Positions 53,091 through 61,195 of a stretch of 64,000 nucleotides of DNA are shown here, piece after piece. Origin of the DNA: Bacteroidales bacterium UBA3754 (GTDB lineage Bacteria; Bacteroidota; Bacteroidia; Bacteroidales; UBA1715); assembly GCA_002371705.1 (NCBI GenBank), contig DFGI01000068.1, positions 21,748 through 85,747 of the forward strand, read 5' to 3'. The notes beneath the pieces are model-generated. The model ran no database searches, was not told the DNA's origin, and was given only the letters and a program-made list of their open reading frames with translations. Position 1 is the stretch's first letter. Every line of letters begins with the position of its first letter. Made by a program: the position numbers and the translations under genes.

Positions 53091-55703
53091 TTATTTTTCA
53101 AGGAATTTCTTAATATCGTTTAATTTATTCAAAGCCTCTATCGGCGTTAAATTATTAATTTCTATGCCAAGCAGTTCATCGCGGATTTGCGACAGCACTG
53201 GGTCATCCAATTGGAAAATGCTCATTTGATAGCCTTCGCGCGTCTGCTCTATTTCTTTCAACGGTTTTGTCAACGCTTTTGCGTTTTCGCTGGAACCCTC
53301 AAGTTCCTTCAGAATCTCGTTGGCTCGTTTCACCACCGATTTCGGCATACCAGCCATTTTCGCCACGTGGATACCAAAACTATGTTCGCTTCCGCCGCGC
53401 ACGAGTTTCCGCAGGAATATAACCTTTTGATTTTGTTCACGCACCGAAACATTATAATTCCGTACACGAGGAAACGCCTTTTCTAGTTCATTAAGTTCAT
53501 GATAATGAGTGGCAAACAATGTTTTTGGCCGTGCTGTCGGACATTCGTGCAAATACTCCACAATCGACCATGCAATGGATATTCCATCGTAGGTGCTGGT
53601 GCCCCGTCCAAGTTCATCGAACAAAACAAGGCTGTGGCTCGTCATATTGTTCAAAATATTTGCCGCCTCGTTCATTTCGACCATGAATGTGGATTCACCC
53701 TGCGAAATATTGTCGGATGCGCCCACACGGGTAAACACCTTGTCAACCACGCCCATAGTAACCGCACTTGCAGGCACAAAACACCCCATTTGCGCCATAA
53801 GCACAATCAACGCCGTCTGCCGCAGCAAAGCTGACTTACCAGCCATATTCGGACCAGTGATGATGATAATCTGCTGTTTCTCATCATCTAAATACACATC
53901 ATTGTCAATATACTGCTCGCCTGGAGGCATTTCCGTTTCTATCACAGGATGACGGCCATTCTTAATGTCGAGCACCATAGAATCGTTGATTTCCGGACGA
54001 CAGTAATTATTTGACAGCGAAATACTTGCAAACGAGAACAAACAATCAATCTGGGCAACAATACTTGCATCAAGTTGAATTGTTTCAATGTATTGCGAAA
54101 TACTTTGCACCAAATTTGTGTAAAGCTGTTGTTCAATTTCAAGAATGCGCGACTCCGCGCCGAGAATTTTTTCCTCGTATTCTTTTAATTCCTCCGTAAT
54201 ATAGCGTTCAGCCCCCACAAGCGTTTGTTTGCGGATCCAGTCGGATGGCACTTTATCCTTATGCGTGTTTCGGACCTCAATGTAATAGCCAAACACATTG
54301 TTAAAAGCGACCTTTATTTTGGGAATGCCCGTGCGTTGTTCCTCGCGTTCCTGCATTTTCAGCAGATAATCCTTACCATTGTAGGCAATGTCGCGCAGTT
54401 CATCAAGTTCCTTGTTGACGCCAGAATTAATTATATTTCCTTTGTTTATGGCGTTTCCCGCTTCGGGATTGATTTCCCGCACAATTCGTTCACGCAAAGC
54501 GTCGCAGGAATTCAACTGATTGGCAAAAGCCTGTAATGTTTCATTTGCTGATTCGCCGCACAATTTTTTCAATGGCTCGATGCCAGCCAATGTCCGTTCC
54601 AACTGAAGAATTTCGCGTGGTGTGATTCGATTAGTCGCCACACGGGCGATGATACGTTCCAAGTCACACATAGCCGAAAGTTGGCAAGAAAGCTCATCAA
54701 CCACATCAGGTTGTTCCACAAATGATTGCACAACGTCCAAACGAGCGTTGATGTCGCTTATTTTTCGCAACGGCAACGCAATCCAACGACGGAGCAAACG
54801 CGCTCCCATTGATGTTTTCGTTTGGTCAAGAACCGAAAGCAATGTTTTTGCACCTTGGTTTTCCGAACCAAACAATTCCAAATTGCGAATGGTGAATTTA
54901 TCAAGCCAAACATAGGTTTCCATATCAATACGTGCAATGTTGCGTATGTGTCCCACGCATTTATGCTCCGTAATGTCGAGATAATGCAGGATTGCGCCTG
55001 CGGAAATTATCGCTTGCGGCATTTCATCAATACCAAAACCTTTCAACGATGTGGTTTCAAAATGCGATAAAAGCTTGTCGGTAGCCGCCTCCGTGGTAAA
55101 AATCCAATCATCGAGTTTGGAAACGCATACATTTTCCCGATAGAGATTTTCTTTATATAAATGTTCCTGTTCCCTATTGAACAATAATTCTTTCGGCTGA
55201 AAACTGTTCAATAATTTTTCCACATAATCAACCGAACCCTGCCCAACCAAAAATTCACCTGTGGAAATGTCAAGAAACGCGACCCCAACCATGGAATGTG
55301 AAAAATACAAAGCTGCGAGAAAATTATTTTCTCGGTTTTCCAGAATACTATCGCTCAACGAAACACCGGGCGTTACGAGTTCAATAATGCCTCGTTTCAC
55401 CAATGTTTTGGTCTTCGAAGGGTCTTCAAGCTGCTCGCAAATGGCAACCCGTTGCCCCGCACGTACCAATTTGGGCAAATACGTATTGAGCGCGTGAAAC
55501 GGGAATCCAGCCATTTCTGTTTCGTTGGGAGTTCCTGCCGCACGGCGCGTGAGTGTTATACCCAGAATCTGCGACGTGAGCACCGCATCGGAAGAATACG
55601 TTTCGTAAAAATCGCCCACTCTGTACAGCAATATCGCATCGGGATGCTTTTCCTTCATTTGGAAATATTGCCGCATCATAGGTGTATCAATAGATTTCGC
55701 CAC
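53091..55703 (-). CDS. mutS: DNA mismatch repair protein MutS
   Basis: 870 aa starting with GTG at 55703 (translated MAKSIDTPMMRQYFQMKEKH). The mismatch-reading motif is GDFYETY (Phe-x-Glu, ~30-36). The C-terminal ATPase has Walker A ITGPNMAGKSALLRQ (~615) and signature/Walker B LVLFDELGRGTSTYDG, then the HYHEL loop. It recognises base mismatches and small loops and recruits MutL. The start is chosen because the domain begins immediately and the upstream ATG is followed at once by TAG. Promoter TATTTTTG at 55726-55733. Confidence 0.96.
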   Translation of the reverse strand: MAKSIDTPMMRQYFQMKEKHPDAILLYRVGDFYETYSSDAVLTSQILGITLTRRAAGTPNETEMAGFPFHALNTYLPKLVRAGQRVAICEQLEDPSKTKTLVKRGIIELVTPGVSLSDSILENRENNFLAALYFSHSMVGVAFLDISTGEFLVGQGSVDYVEKLLNSFQPKELLFNREQEHLYKENLYRENVCVSKLDDWIFTTEAATDKLLSHFETTSLKGFGIDEMPQAIISAGAILHYLDITEHKCVGHIRNIARIDMETYVWLDKFTIRNLELFGSENQGAKTLLSVLDQTKTSMGARLLRRWIALPLRKISDINARLDVVQSFVEQPDVVDELSCQLSAMCDLERIIARVATNRITPREILQLERTLAGIEPLKKLCGESANETLQAFANQLNSCDALRERIVREINPEAGNAINKGNIINSGVNKELDELRDIAYNGKDYLLKMQEREEQRTGIPKIKVAFNNVFGYYIEVRNTHKDKVPSDWIRKQTLVGAERYITEELKEYEEKILGAESRILEIEQQLYTNLVQSISQYIETIQLDASIVAQIDCLFSFASISLSNNYCRPEINDSMVLDIKNGRHPVIETEMPPGEQYIDNDVYLDDEKQQIIIITGPNMAGKSALLRQTALIVLMAQMGCFVPASAVTMGVVDKVFTRVGASDNISQGESTFMVEMNEAANILNNMTSHSLVLFDELGRGTSTYDGISIAWSIVEYLHECPTARPKTLFATHYHELNELEKAFPRVRNYNVSVREQNQKVIFLRKLVRGGSEHSFGIHVAKMAGMPKSVVKRANEILKELEGSSENAKALTKPLKEIEQTREGYQMSIFQLDDPVLSQIRDELLGIEINNLTPIEALNKLNDIKKFLEK

Positions 55704-55725
55704 TACTCTACATTTTTTAGAAATC

Positions 55726-55733
55726 CAAAAATA
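55726..55733 (-). promoter_or_regulatory. -7 box of mutS
   Basis: Minus-strand TATTTTTG lies 22 nt before the GTG start. Confidence 0.55.
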
Positions 55734-55806
55734 CTACTTTATACCAAGTTACTTATCGTGGGCGACAACCTTTGTTTCAACAATTTTTCAAACAATGGGA
55801 TATAAA

Positions 55807-55840
55807 ACAAAAAATCCCTACATTATTATGTGTAAGGATT
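55807..55840 (-). terminator. Terminator of the tRNA-Pro gene
   Basis: On the minus strand AATCCTTACA pairs with TGTAGGGATT (10 bp, one G-U) around CATAATAA, followed by TTTTG. Confidence 0.75.
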
Positions 55841-55846
55841 CAAATG

Positions 55847-55919
55847 TCGGGGTTACCCGACTTGAACGGGCGACCTCTACGTCCCGAACGTAGCGCGCTA
55901 CCAACTGCGCTAAACCCCG
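55847..55919 (-). tRNA. tRNA-Pro, anticodon CGG
   Basis: 73 nt on the minus strand. The acceptor CGGGGTT pairs with AACCCCG. The D-arm is GCGC-AGTTGGTA-GCGC, the anticodon stem CTACG/CGTAG with loop TTCGGGA (anticodon CGG, G37), the variable loop AGGTC and the T-arm GCCCG-TTCAAGT-CGGGT. The discriminator base is A. CCA is not encoded. A promoter-like TATTTTTG lies at 55930-55937. The remaining ~200 bp up to 56126 are AT-rich with no gene seen. Confidence 0.96.
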
Positions 55920-55929
55920 AAAACCGTGG

Positions 55930-55937
55930 CAAAAATA
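55930..55937 (-). promoter_or_regulatory. -7 box of tRNA-Pro
   Basis: Minus-strand TATTTTTG ends 10 nt before the mature tRNA 5' end. Confidence 0.5.
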
Positions 55938-56102
55938 ATAAATTTCGGTTGTAACGCACAATCGTCTATCTCCTTTTTTTCAAAATTAACGGTTGTTCTA
56001 TCATTGAACTTAGATAACAATCTGATTATCAATCAAATATAATAAATAACACATTACACAAATATTTTTTACAAAAAAATTATACTATTACAACTTTTTC
56101 CT

Positions 56103-56110
56103 ATATTTGT
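56103..56110 (+). promoter_or_regulatory. -7 box of the PP2C receptor gene
   Basis: TATATTTG lies 16 nt before the ATG at 56127. Confidence 0.55.
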
Positions 56111-56126
56111 TTTAAAAACAGATTTT

Positions 56127-57899
56127 ATGAAAAAATTCAAATCTTTACTTTCGCAAATGGCGAATGTTGCATTAGTGACATCAGTTGTAGTTATTACCAG
56201 TTTGGCAATATATATATTCTGGCAAATTCATCAACACAAAGAACTTGTGGAAATCACCAAAAACGAACTCCGCTCAATGTCGGAAAACGTATGGCACGCA
56301 AAATCGGGAAATTTCATCAACGCTGTCCGCGACAATTCCGCTTGGGACGAAGTTGTGAATTTTATCAACCACGACTACCAACAAAGCGATTCGGCTTGGC
56401 TCGAAGACAATTTTGGGTATATGACCAATATGTATTCCGCAGCAATGATTGCAATGTACGACTCGGTTGGCATCCGCAAATACAAAAAAATCGAAGATTC
56501 CTATAAAAACTTCAATTTCTTTCCGTTTACGTTCAAAAATTTCACAGAATGTTTCAAAGACACGGGGTTGGTCAATTTTTACATATATAATAATGACCAG
56601 CTGATGGAATACTTTTGCGCAACCATCACCCCATCGGCTGACAATGCGCACAAACGAAAGCCCAAAGGCTATATGCTTGTGGCACGCGAAATCAACCACG
56701 ATTTGCTCGAAGATTTCAGGACTTCGCTCGGTGCAATTTACACAGGCATTTCCACAAATGGAACTGATTCAATCACGCAAGAATACGAAAACAATCGTTA
56801 CAATATTATAATATCGAAGGAACTTGATAATATCACACAAATCCGCCAAGCAAACATGAACACTGTGTTCGAAAACAGCGTGGAAGAAAATTTTGCGAAA
56901 ATAATACCTGTTTTCATCGGACTTATCAGTATGTGTTTGCTCGCAATGGGAGGACTACTCCTATTTATGCGCAACAAAGTGATGCGTCCACTGAAAAAGA
57001 TTTCCCGCTCGTTGGCATCGTCAAACACCGACGAAATTGTTTCGATAAAAGAATCTCCCGACGAAATGGGACAAGTTGCCGAACTGCTTGAAGAATTCTA
57101 CATTCAAAAAGAAGAATTGGCAATCGCCAACAAAGAAATCACGGAATCAATCAACTATGCAAGCAGAATCCAACGTGCTGCCGTCAGCTCAATCGACAAT
57201 GTAGCTGATGTATTCCCCGACAGCATGGTATATTACAAACCACGAAACATAATTTCGGGCGACTGGTATATTGTTGAGCAAATGAAAAACCTCAAAATAA
57301 TAATTGAGGCAGACTGCACCGGGCACGGCGTTCCGGGTTCCATGCTCAGTATGATGGGTATCAGCTCTATAAAAGATATTATCAACTCAATGGAGATTTT
57401 GGGTGAAGAATTGCAACCGGCAACGATTCTGAATCGTATGCGAACGGTTGTGAAAAATATGTTGGCGCAAAATTCAAAAGACGGATTTTCCATCAGCGAC
57501 GGTATGGATATGACCATTGGTATTATCAATCCTGAGACAAAAATAATGAAATTCGCATCGGCAAATCAATCAGCCATACTTGTCAGAAACGGCGAAGCAA
57601 CTAAAATAAAAGGCGACCGTATGCCAATTGGAAACTATATGCACGAAGAAGATTTCCAAAATATTGAAATTCAACTACAAAGCGGTGATTCCTTATATTT
57701 TATGAGCGATGGTATTCAAGACCAAACAAATCCAGACAGGGAAAAATTCAAGAGCCGCCGATTAATGGAATTCTTAGTTACACACAACAACCTTTCCATG
57801 GCTGAAATTGGATCTAAGCTTGAAACCACAATCAACGACTGGCAAGCTGGTTCCGAACAAGTGGATGATATGACAATGGTTGGCGTGAGAATCCAATAA
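56127..57899 (+). CDS. Transmembrane CHASE4-like/HAMP/SpoIIE-type PP2C phosphatase
   Basis: 590 aa. An N-terminal helix (LVTSVVVITSLAIYIFW) and a second near residue 260 (IIPVFIGLISMCLLAMGGLLLF) enclose a ~230-residue periplasmic sensor. That sensor starts with a CHASE4-like NAVRDNSAWDEVVNFI. A HAMP segment (NKVMRPLKKISRSLASS) and short coiled coil lead to the SpoIIE/PP2C domain: RIQRAAVSS, SGDWYIVEQ, EADCTGHGVPGSMLSMMG, FMSDGIQDQ and a final VDDMTMVGVRI with metal-binding aspartates. It should sense an external signal and dephosphorylate a protein partner, classically an anti-sigma antagonist. No partner gene is adjacent. Confidence 0.92.
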   Translation: MKKFKSLLSQMANVALVTSVVVITSLAIYIFWQIHQHKELVEITKNELRSMSENVWHAKSGNFINAVRDNSAWDEVVNFINHDYQQSDSAWLEDNFGYMTNMYSAAMIAMYDSVGIRKYKKIEDSYKNFNFFPFTFKNFTECFKDTGLVNFYIYNNDQLMEYFCATITPSADNAHKRKPKGYMLVAREINHDLLEDFRTSLGAIYTGISTNGTDSITQEYENNRYNIIISKELDNITQIRQANMNTVFENSVEENFAKIIPVFIGLISMCLLAMGGLLLFMRNKVMRPLKKISRSLASSNTDEIVSIKESPDEMGQVAELLEEFYIQKEELAIANKEITESINYASRIQRAAVSSIDNVADVFPDSMVYYKPRNIISGDWYIVEQMKNLKIIIEADCTGHGVPGSMLSMMGISSIKDIINSMEILGEELQPATILNRMRTVVKNMLAQNSKDGFSISDGMDMTIGIINPETKIMKFASANQSAILVRNGEATKIKGDRMPIGNYMHEEDFQNIEIQLQSGDSLYFMSDGIQDQTNPDREKFKSRRLMEFLVTHNNLSMAEIGSKLETTINDWQAGSEQVDDMTMVGVRIQ

Positions 57900-57922
57900 C
57901 TGTTTGCAACCAAATAAATAGA

Positions 57923-58738
57923 TTATTTCGGTTGCAAACTCTTTCTGTATTCCTGCGGCGACATTCCCAACTGCTTCTTACAGTAGCGGCTGAAGTACGA
58001 TAGAGTCTTAAAATTCATCATTTCAGCAACTTGCGTGATTGAGAGACGTTCGTCGTTGAGCAGATTTTTGAGAATGGGCACGGCGTGGCGGTCGATATAC
58101 GAAGTGACGCTGTGGCCTGTCATTCGGCGGACGGTGGCCGACAGGTATTTGGGCGAGACATTCAGCCGCTCGGCATAATATCTCATCTCGCGCTCGGTGC
58201 GGCAGATTCCCGTCGAAAGCAAATCCATCAGACTGCGGACAATATAGCCCGCGCGTTCGGTGTGCTCGATGGCACCGTAATATTTGGCGTGAAATTCAAA
58301 AATGTCGTAAATCATTGTCAGGCAAAGACTTCCCATTATTCCATCGTAGAAGCGCGAGTCGGTTTTGTCCATACGCTCACGGATATGGTGTATGTCGGAT
58401 AAAAATTGCTCGGCATCGGCATCGGAAAGTGGGATTATGGGGTTGGCATTCAGACTGATACTGCCACCAATGCTGTAGTTGTTGGCAGGCAGCAGTCCGC
58501 CCAAGAAACTGTTTGGTGCGGCAAACCATTCAAACACAGCACTTTCGGGCGCGGCAAGGTTTTTGATTTTACACGGCGTTGACGTCACCAAAATGTCGTT
58601 TTTGAACATTCGGAACGCCTTGCCGTTGAACACGAAACTGCCTTCGCCTTCCAAACAAATCAGGTGCACGCAGCAGTCTGTCAGTGCTTGGCTGTTGATT
58701 CCGTAAAAATCGGTGGAATATGTGAAATTTGATTTCAT
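57923..58738 (-). CDS. AraC-family transcriptional regulator
   Basis: 271 aa. The N-terminal cupin-like sensor (~1-150) includes LICLEGEGSFVFNGKAF. The C-terminal AraC double HTH spans ~185-268 with YAERLNVSPKYLSATVRRMTG and SITQVAEMMNFKTLSYFSRYCKKQLGMSPQEYRK. It is divergent from the acetyltransferase/aldo-keto reductase pair, with a 119-bp shared intergenic region holding both promoters, so it probably regulates them. The -7 box TATCTTTG (58744-58751) lies only five bases from the ATG, implying a leaderless mRNA. Codon usage and GC look richer than the core genes. Confidence 0.9.
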   Translation of the reverse strand: MKSNFTYSTDFYGINSQALTDCCVHLICLEGEGSFVFNGKAFRMFKNDILVTSTPCKIKNLAAPESAVFEWFAAPNSFLGGLLPANNYSIGGSISLNANPIIPLSDADAEQFLSDIHHIRERMDKTDSRFYDGIMGSLCLTMIYDIFEFHAKYYGAIEHTERAGYIVRSLMDLLSTGICRTEREMRYYAERLNVSPKYLSATVRRMTGHSVTSYIDRHAVPILKNLLNDERLSITQVAEMMNFKTLSYFSRYCKKQLGMSPQEYRKSLQPK

Positions 58739-58743
58739 AGAGG

Positions 58744-58751
58744 CAAAGATA
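58744..58751 (-). promoter_or_regulatory. -7 box of the AraC gene (predicts a leaderless mRNA)
   Basis: Minus-strand TATCTTTG ends five bases before the ATG at 58738. Confidence 0.55.
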
Positions 58752-58818
58752 GTACGTTTTCTTCAAAAAGTGAAAACTTCGGCTCTTTTTGTGAAACAGA
58801 TATTCGGTCAGCCACCGC

Positions 58819-58826
58819 TATTTTTG
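58819..58826 (+). promoter_or_regulatory. -7 box of the acetyltransferase/AKR operon
   Basis: TATTTTTG lies 31 nt before the ATG at 58858, divergent from the AraC promoter. Confidence 0.55.
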
Positions 58827-58857
58827 CATCATAATAAATCATTAAAAAACAAACGAT

Positions 58858-59397
58858 ATGGAAACATTTGTAGTGGACCCACGACAGACAACGCCTGAAG
58901 AACTCGCAGAAGGTATGCGTCAGGCACAAACGCTTTTCAAACTTGGTCAGACAATGCCTTATACACCTGAATATGACGCACTTGTAAAGGATTTGTTCGG
59001 TAAAAACCTGGGCAGCGGCGTGCGTGTAATGCCTGGACTCACAGGCGTTTGCTTCGACCGTGTGAAAATTGGCGACAACGCACTTATTATGAATAACTGT
59101 CTGCTAATGTCGCGTGGAGGAATAACCATCGAAGAGAATGTAATGATTGCCGCTAATGTGCAGTTAATCAGCAATAATCACGACCTTTACGACCGTCAGT
59201 TGCTCATCTGTAAACCTGTCAGAATCTGTCGAAACGCCTGGATTGGCGCGGGCGCGACCATTCTGCCTGGCGTGACGGTGGGCGAAAATGCTGTGGTGGC
59301 GGCTGGCGCGATTGTCACCAAAGACGTTGCCCCGAACACCATTGTGGGCGGCAATCCTGCTAAATTCATCAAAAACATCGAACCGAAAAACGAATGA
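58858..59397 (+). CDS. Left-handed beta-helix acetyltransferase (maltose/nodulation acetyltransferase-like)
   Basis: 179 aa. A short helical N-terminus with a PYTPEYDALVKDLFGKN segment precedes hexapeptide repeats: KIGDNALIMNNCLL, IEENVMIAANVQLIS, then NNHDLYDRQL with the catalytic His, and WIGAGATILPGVTVGENAVV. The final GGNPAKFIK is typical. It transfers an acetyl group from acetyl-CoA to a sugar or similar hydroxyl; the acceptor is unknown. The stop overlaps the ATG of the reductase gene at 59394 if the upstream of its two Met codons is used. Confidence 0.88.
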   Translation: METFVVDPRQTTPEELAEGMRQAQTLFKLGQTMPYTPEYDALVKDLFGKNLGSGVRVMPGLTGVCFDRVKIGDNALIMNNCLLMSRGGITIEENVMIAANVQLISNNHDLYDRQLLICKPVRICRNAWIGAGATILPGVTVGENAVVAAGAIVTKDVAPNTIVGGNPAKFIKNIEPKNE

Positions 59398-60320
59398 TTA
59401 TGAAACGAATTTTAATATCCATCTTAACAATTTTAGGTACTATGACAACATTTGCACAACAACCCTATCTCACGCTCAACAACGGCGTGCGTATGCCACA
59501 GTTCGGACTTGGATTGTATATGATTCCCGAAGGCGACGATGCGTACAATTCCGTGAAAACAGCTCTTGAACTGGGCTACCGCCATTTCGACTGTGCCCAC
59601 GCCTACCAGAATGAGCGAAGTCTTGGCCGAGCCATCAAAGACAGCGGCGTTGACCGCGACAGCATCTGGATTACAAGCAAACTATGGCCTAACGAATACG
59701 GCGAAGGCAAAACGCTGAAAGCCATCGACCGTATGCTCGGACGTCTTGGTCTCGACTACATCGACCTTGTCTATTTTCATCAGCCAATGGGTGATTTCGT
59801 GGGCGGTTGGAGGGAAATGGAACAGGCTCTGGCAACGGGCAAGGTGCGCACCATTGGCATCAGCAATTTCGACGTGAAGGACGAGATTTTCGATTCGCTC
59901 ATCAACTCGGCGAAAGTGAAGCCGCAGATTATGCAGATTGAGTGCCACCCGTACGCCCAACGCAAACATTGGCAGGAACGTTGCGCAGCCGAAAGTATTC
60001 AGATTGAATGCTGGTTTCCACTTGGCGGACGTGAAAGCAAGGGCGAGATTCTGCACGACCCTGTCATCAACAGCATTGCAAAAGCACACGGCAAAAGTGC
60101 GGCGCAGGTGATTATCCGCTGGCATCTGCAAGAAGGTTTTTCGGTAATTCCTGGCACATCGAACCCCGATTACATAAAAGAAAACATCAGTGTGTTCGAT
60201 TTTGCGCTTTCGAATGTTGAAATGGCTAAAATCCGTGCGCTGAACAAGGAAAAACGCTACTTCAATATGAGTTATGAAGAGCAGGTGAAATGGTTCAGCG
60301 GTTGGAATCCGACTGATTGA
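59394..60320 (+). CDS. Exported aldo/keto reductase
   Basis: 308 aa; the ATG at 59400 (MKRILISILTILGTMTTFAQQ) is the likelier start and gives a signal peptide, unusual for this NADPH enzyme family. The catalytic tetrad is present: Asp and Tyr in HFDCAHAYQNE, Lys in WITSKLWPNEY and His in DLVYFHQPMG. NADP-binding elements near the C-terminus include VIPGTSNPDYIKENI. Family members reduce aldehydes and ketones. Export raises the question of which cofactor source is used, since NADPH is cytoplasmic. It is paired with the acetyltransferase. Confidence 0.9.
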   Translation: MIMKRILISILTILGTMTTFAQQPYLTLNNGVRMPQFGLGLYMIPEGDDAYNSVKTALELGYRHFDCAHAYQNERSLGRAIKDSGVDRDSIWITSKLWPNEYGEGKTLKAIDRMLGRLGLDYIDLVYFHQPMGDFVGGWREMEQALATGKVRTIGISNFDVKDEIFDSLINSAKVKPQIMQIECHPYAQRKHWQERCAAESIQIECWFPLGGRESKGEILHDPVINSIAKAHGKSAAQVIIRWHLQEGFSVIPGTSNPDYIKENISVFDFALSNVEMAKIRALNKEKRYFNMSYEEQVKWFSGWNPTD

Positions 60321-60344
60321 TTTTCGGCAAAAGATGAAGAAATT

Positions 60345-60381
60345 TTTTTCTATGCTCGTCTTTGCGACGAGTATAGAAAAA
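60345..60381 (+). terminator. Long hairpin after the reductase gene
   Basis: A 16-bp stem: TTTTTCTATGCTCGTC (60345-60360) with GACGAGTATAGAAAAA (60366-60381), one G-U, loop TTTGC. There is no clear U-tract on the plus strand. It marks the end of the GC-richer block. Confidence 0.6.
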
Positions 60382-60385
60382 TCAT

Positions 60386-60572
60386 TTCGTGATGGAACGC
60401 CTTGCGAAAACCATCAGAGAAATTGCCATAGTCGGATTTGAACGTGTTGGCAAGCGTGTCGCCCTCTGTCTCGAACATCAGTCAAATGCCACCATTGTCG
60501 TTGAGCGCCTGATAAACCGATGTTGCACTGCTGTTGGCAGGAATGAGCAAGTTTTTTATGGGCGGTTGTTCA
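60386..60572 (-). pseudogene. DUF3987 protein fragment (mobile-element relic)
   Basis: The minus strand translates to LLIPANSSATSVYQALNDN, then GGI, an in-frame TGA, and LMFETEGDTLANTFKSDYGN followed by FSDGFRKAFHHE. This is a central segment of DUF3987 proteins carried by Bacteroidota integrative and mobilisable elements. It lacks both ends, has an internal stop, and stops being recognisable at the hairpin at 60381. Its 5' side abuts the stop of the TIR gene fragment at 60574. It is evidence that an integrated element once occupied this site. Confidence 0.78.
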
Positions 60573-60573
60573 A

Positions 60574-60861
60574 CTACCTTTGTTTTACTAAATCATAGCC
60601 TTCCGCATCATTTTCACTTTTATTGTATGCGTTTTCAATATATTTTGGGGGATTCTCAAGAAAGTCATCCTCTTCAACAAATGAAATGTAAGAACCTGCT
60701 AAGGCATTAACGCTCTTACAAATTGAGCAACTATATTGCTTAGGATTTTGATTATATCTGTTGTTTTTAATGATTTCGTACAAATACTTTTCGTTGTACG
60801 ATGATGAAACACAACCGTCAGCATTAATGTTGGTCTGCTTGAACCAATCGTATCCTCCGTT
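60574..60861 (-). pseudogene. C-terminal part of the TIR-like protein beyond an in-frame TGA
   Basis: It continues in the same frame after the TGA at 60862-60864: NGGYDWFKQTNINADGC, then YEIIKNNRYNQNPKQYSC, SICKSVNALAGSYISFVEE and a stop at 60574. These are the usual C-terminal elements of ThsB/MTH538-like TIR proteins of ~200 aa. So one nonsense codon separates two halves of one gene. Internal restart at a TTG (60783) is possible but unsupported by a ribosome-binding site. Confidence 0.75.
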
Positions 60862-61191
60862 TCATTTCATAATCACACCAACAACTCCATTTGTGTGAGA
60901 AGTTCTATTCTTACGTGAAATGCTTTTTAAACAATATTCAATTTCCCAATCAATCCATTTACTTTCTTTCATGTGTGGGGAAATAATGACGATTGTAACA
61001 GATGTGTCGTACATCATATCTCGCAACACTTTTTTTATGTTCTCTGTAGAAGTATCTGTTAAATCAGGGGAATCACTTGTTTCTCCTTTGTAAAAGGTGG
61101 CATCTTCGCCTAAAGCGTCAATTATTCTATCACGAAGATCTTGTGCCTCGCTGTATTTATATGAAATAAAAGTCTTATGAGCCATATTCAT
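60862..61191 (-). CDS. TIR-like (ThsB/MTH538-type) protein, truncated by TGA
   Basis: 109 codons ending GVVGVIMK and TGA. The start is M at 61191 or 61185 (MAHKTFISYKYSEAQ). TIR-like fold elements are FISYKYSEAQDLRDRII (strand A/helix A), YKGETSDSPDLTD, TSVTIVIISPHMKESKWIDWEIEY (strand D, conserved Trp and Glu) and the GVVGVIM strand. Intact relatives in Thoeris make a nucleotide-derived signal from NAD+. The remaining ~95 residues of the family lie downstream in frame, after the TGA. It is last in the defence operon, 4 nt after the other TIR-like gene. Whether the truncated form is active is unknown. Confidence 0.8.
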   Translation of the reverse strand: MNMAHKTFISYKYSEAQDLRDRIIDALGEDATFYKGETSDSPDLTDTSTENIKKVLRDMMYDTSVTIVIISPHMKESKWIDWEIEYCLKSISRKNRTSHTNGVVGVIMK

Positions 61192-61195
61192 CCAT

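Noticed and set aside
60389..60598. A 69-codon plus-strand frame
   Set aside because: It is antisense to the DUF3987 relic, whose minus-strand translation matches a known family; no start signal.
60574..60864. TGA recoding (genetic code variant) to explain the stops in the TIR gene and the DUF3987 fragment
   Set aside because: TGA is used as a normal terminal stop elsewhere, for example for the aldo/keto reductase at 60318-60320, so decay or error is simpler.
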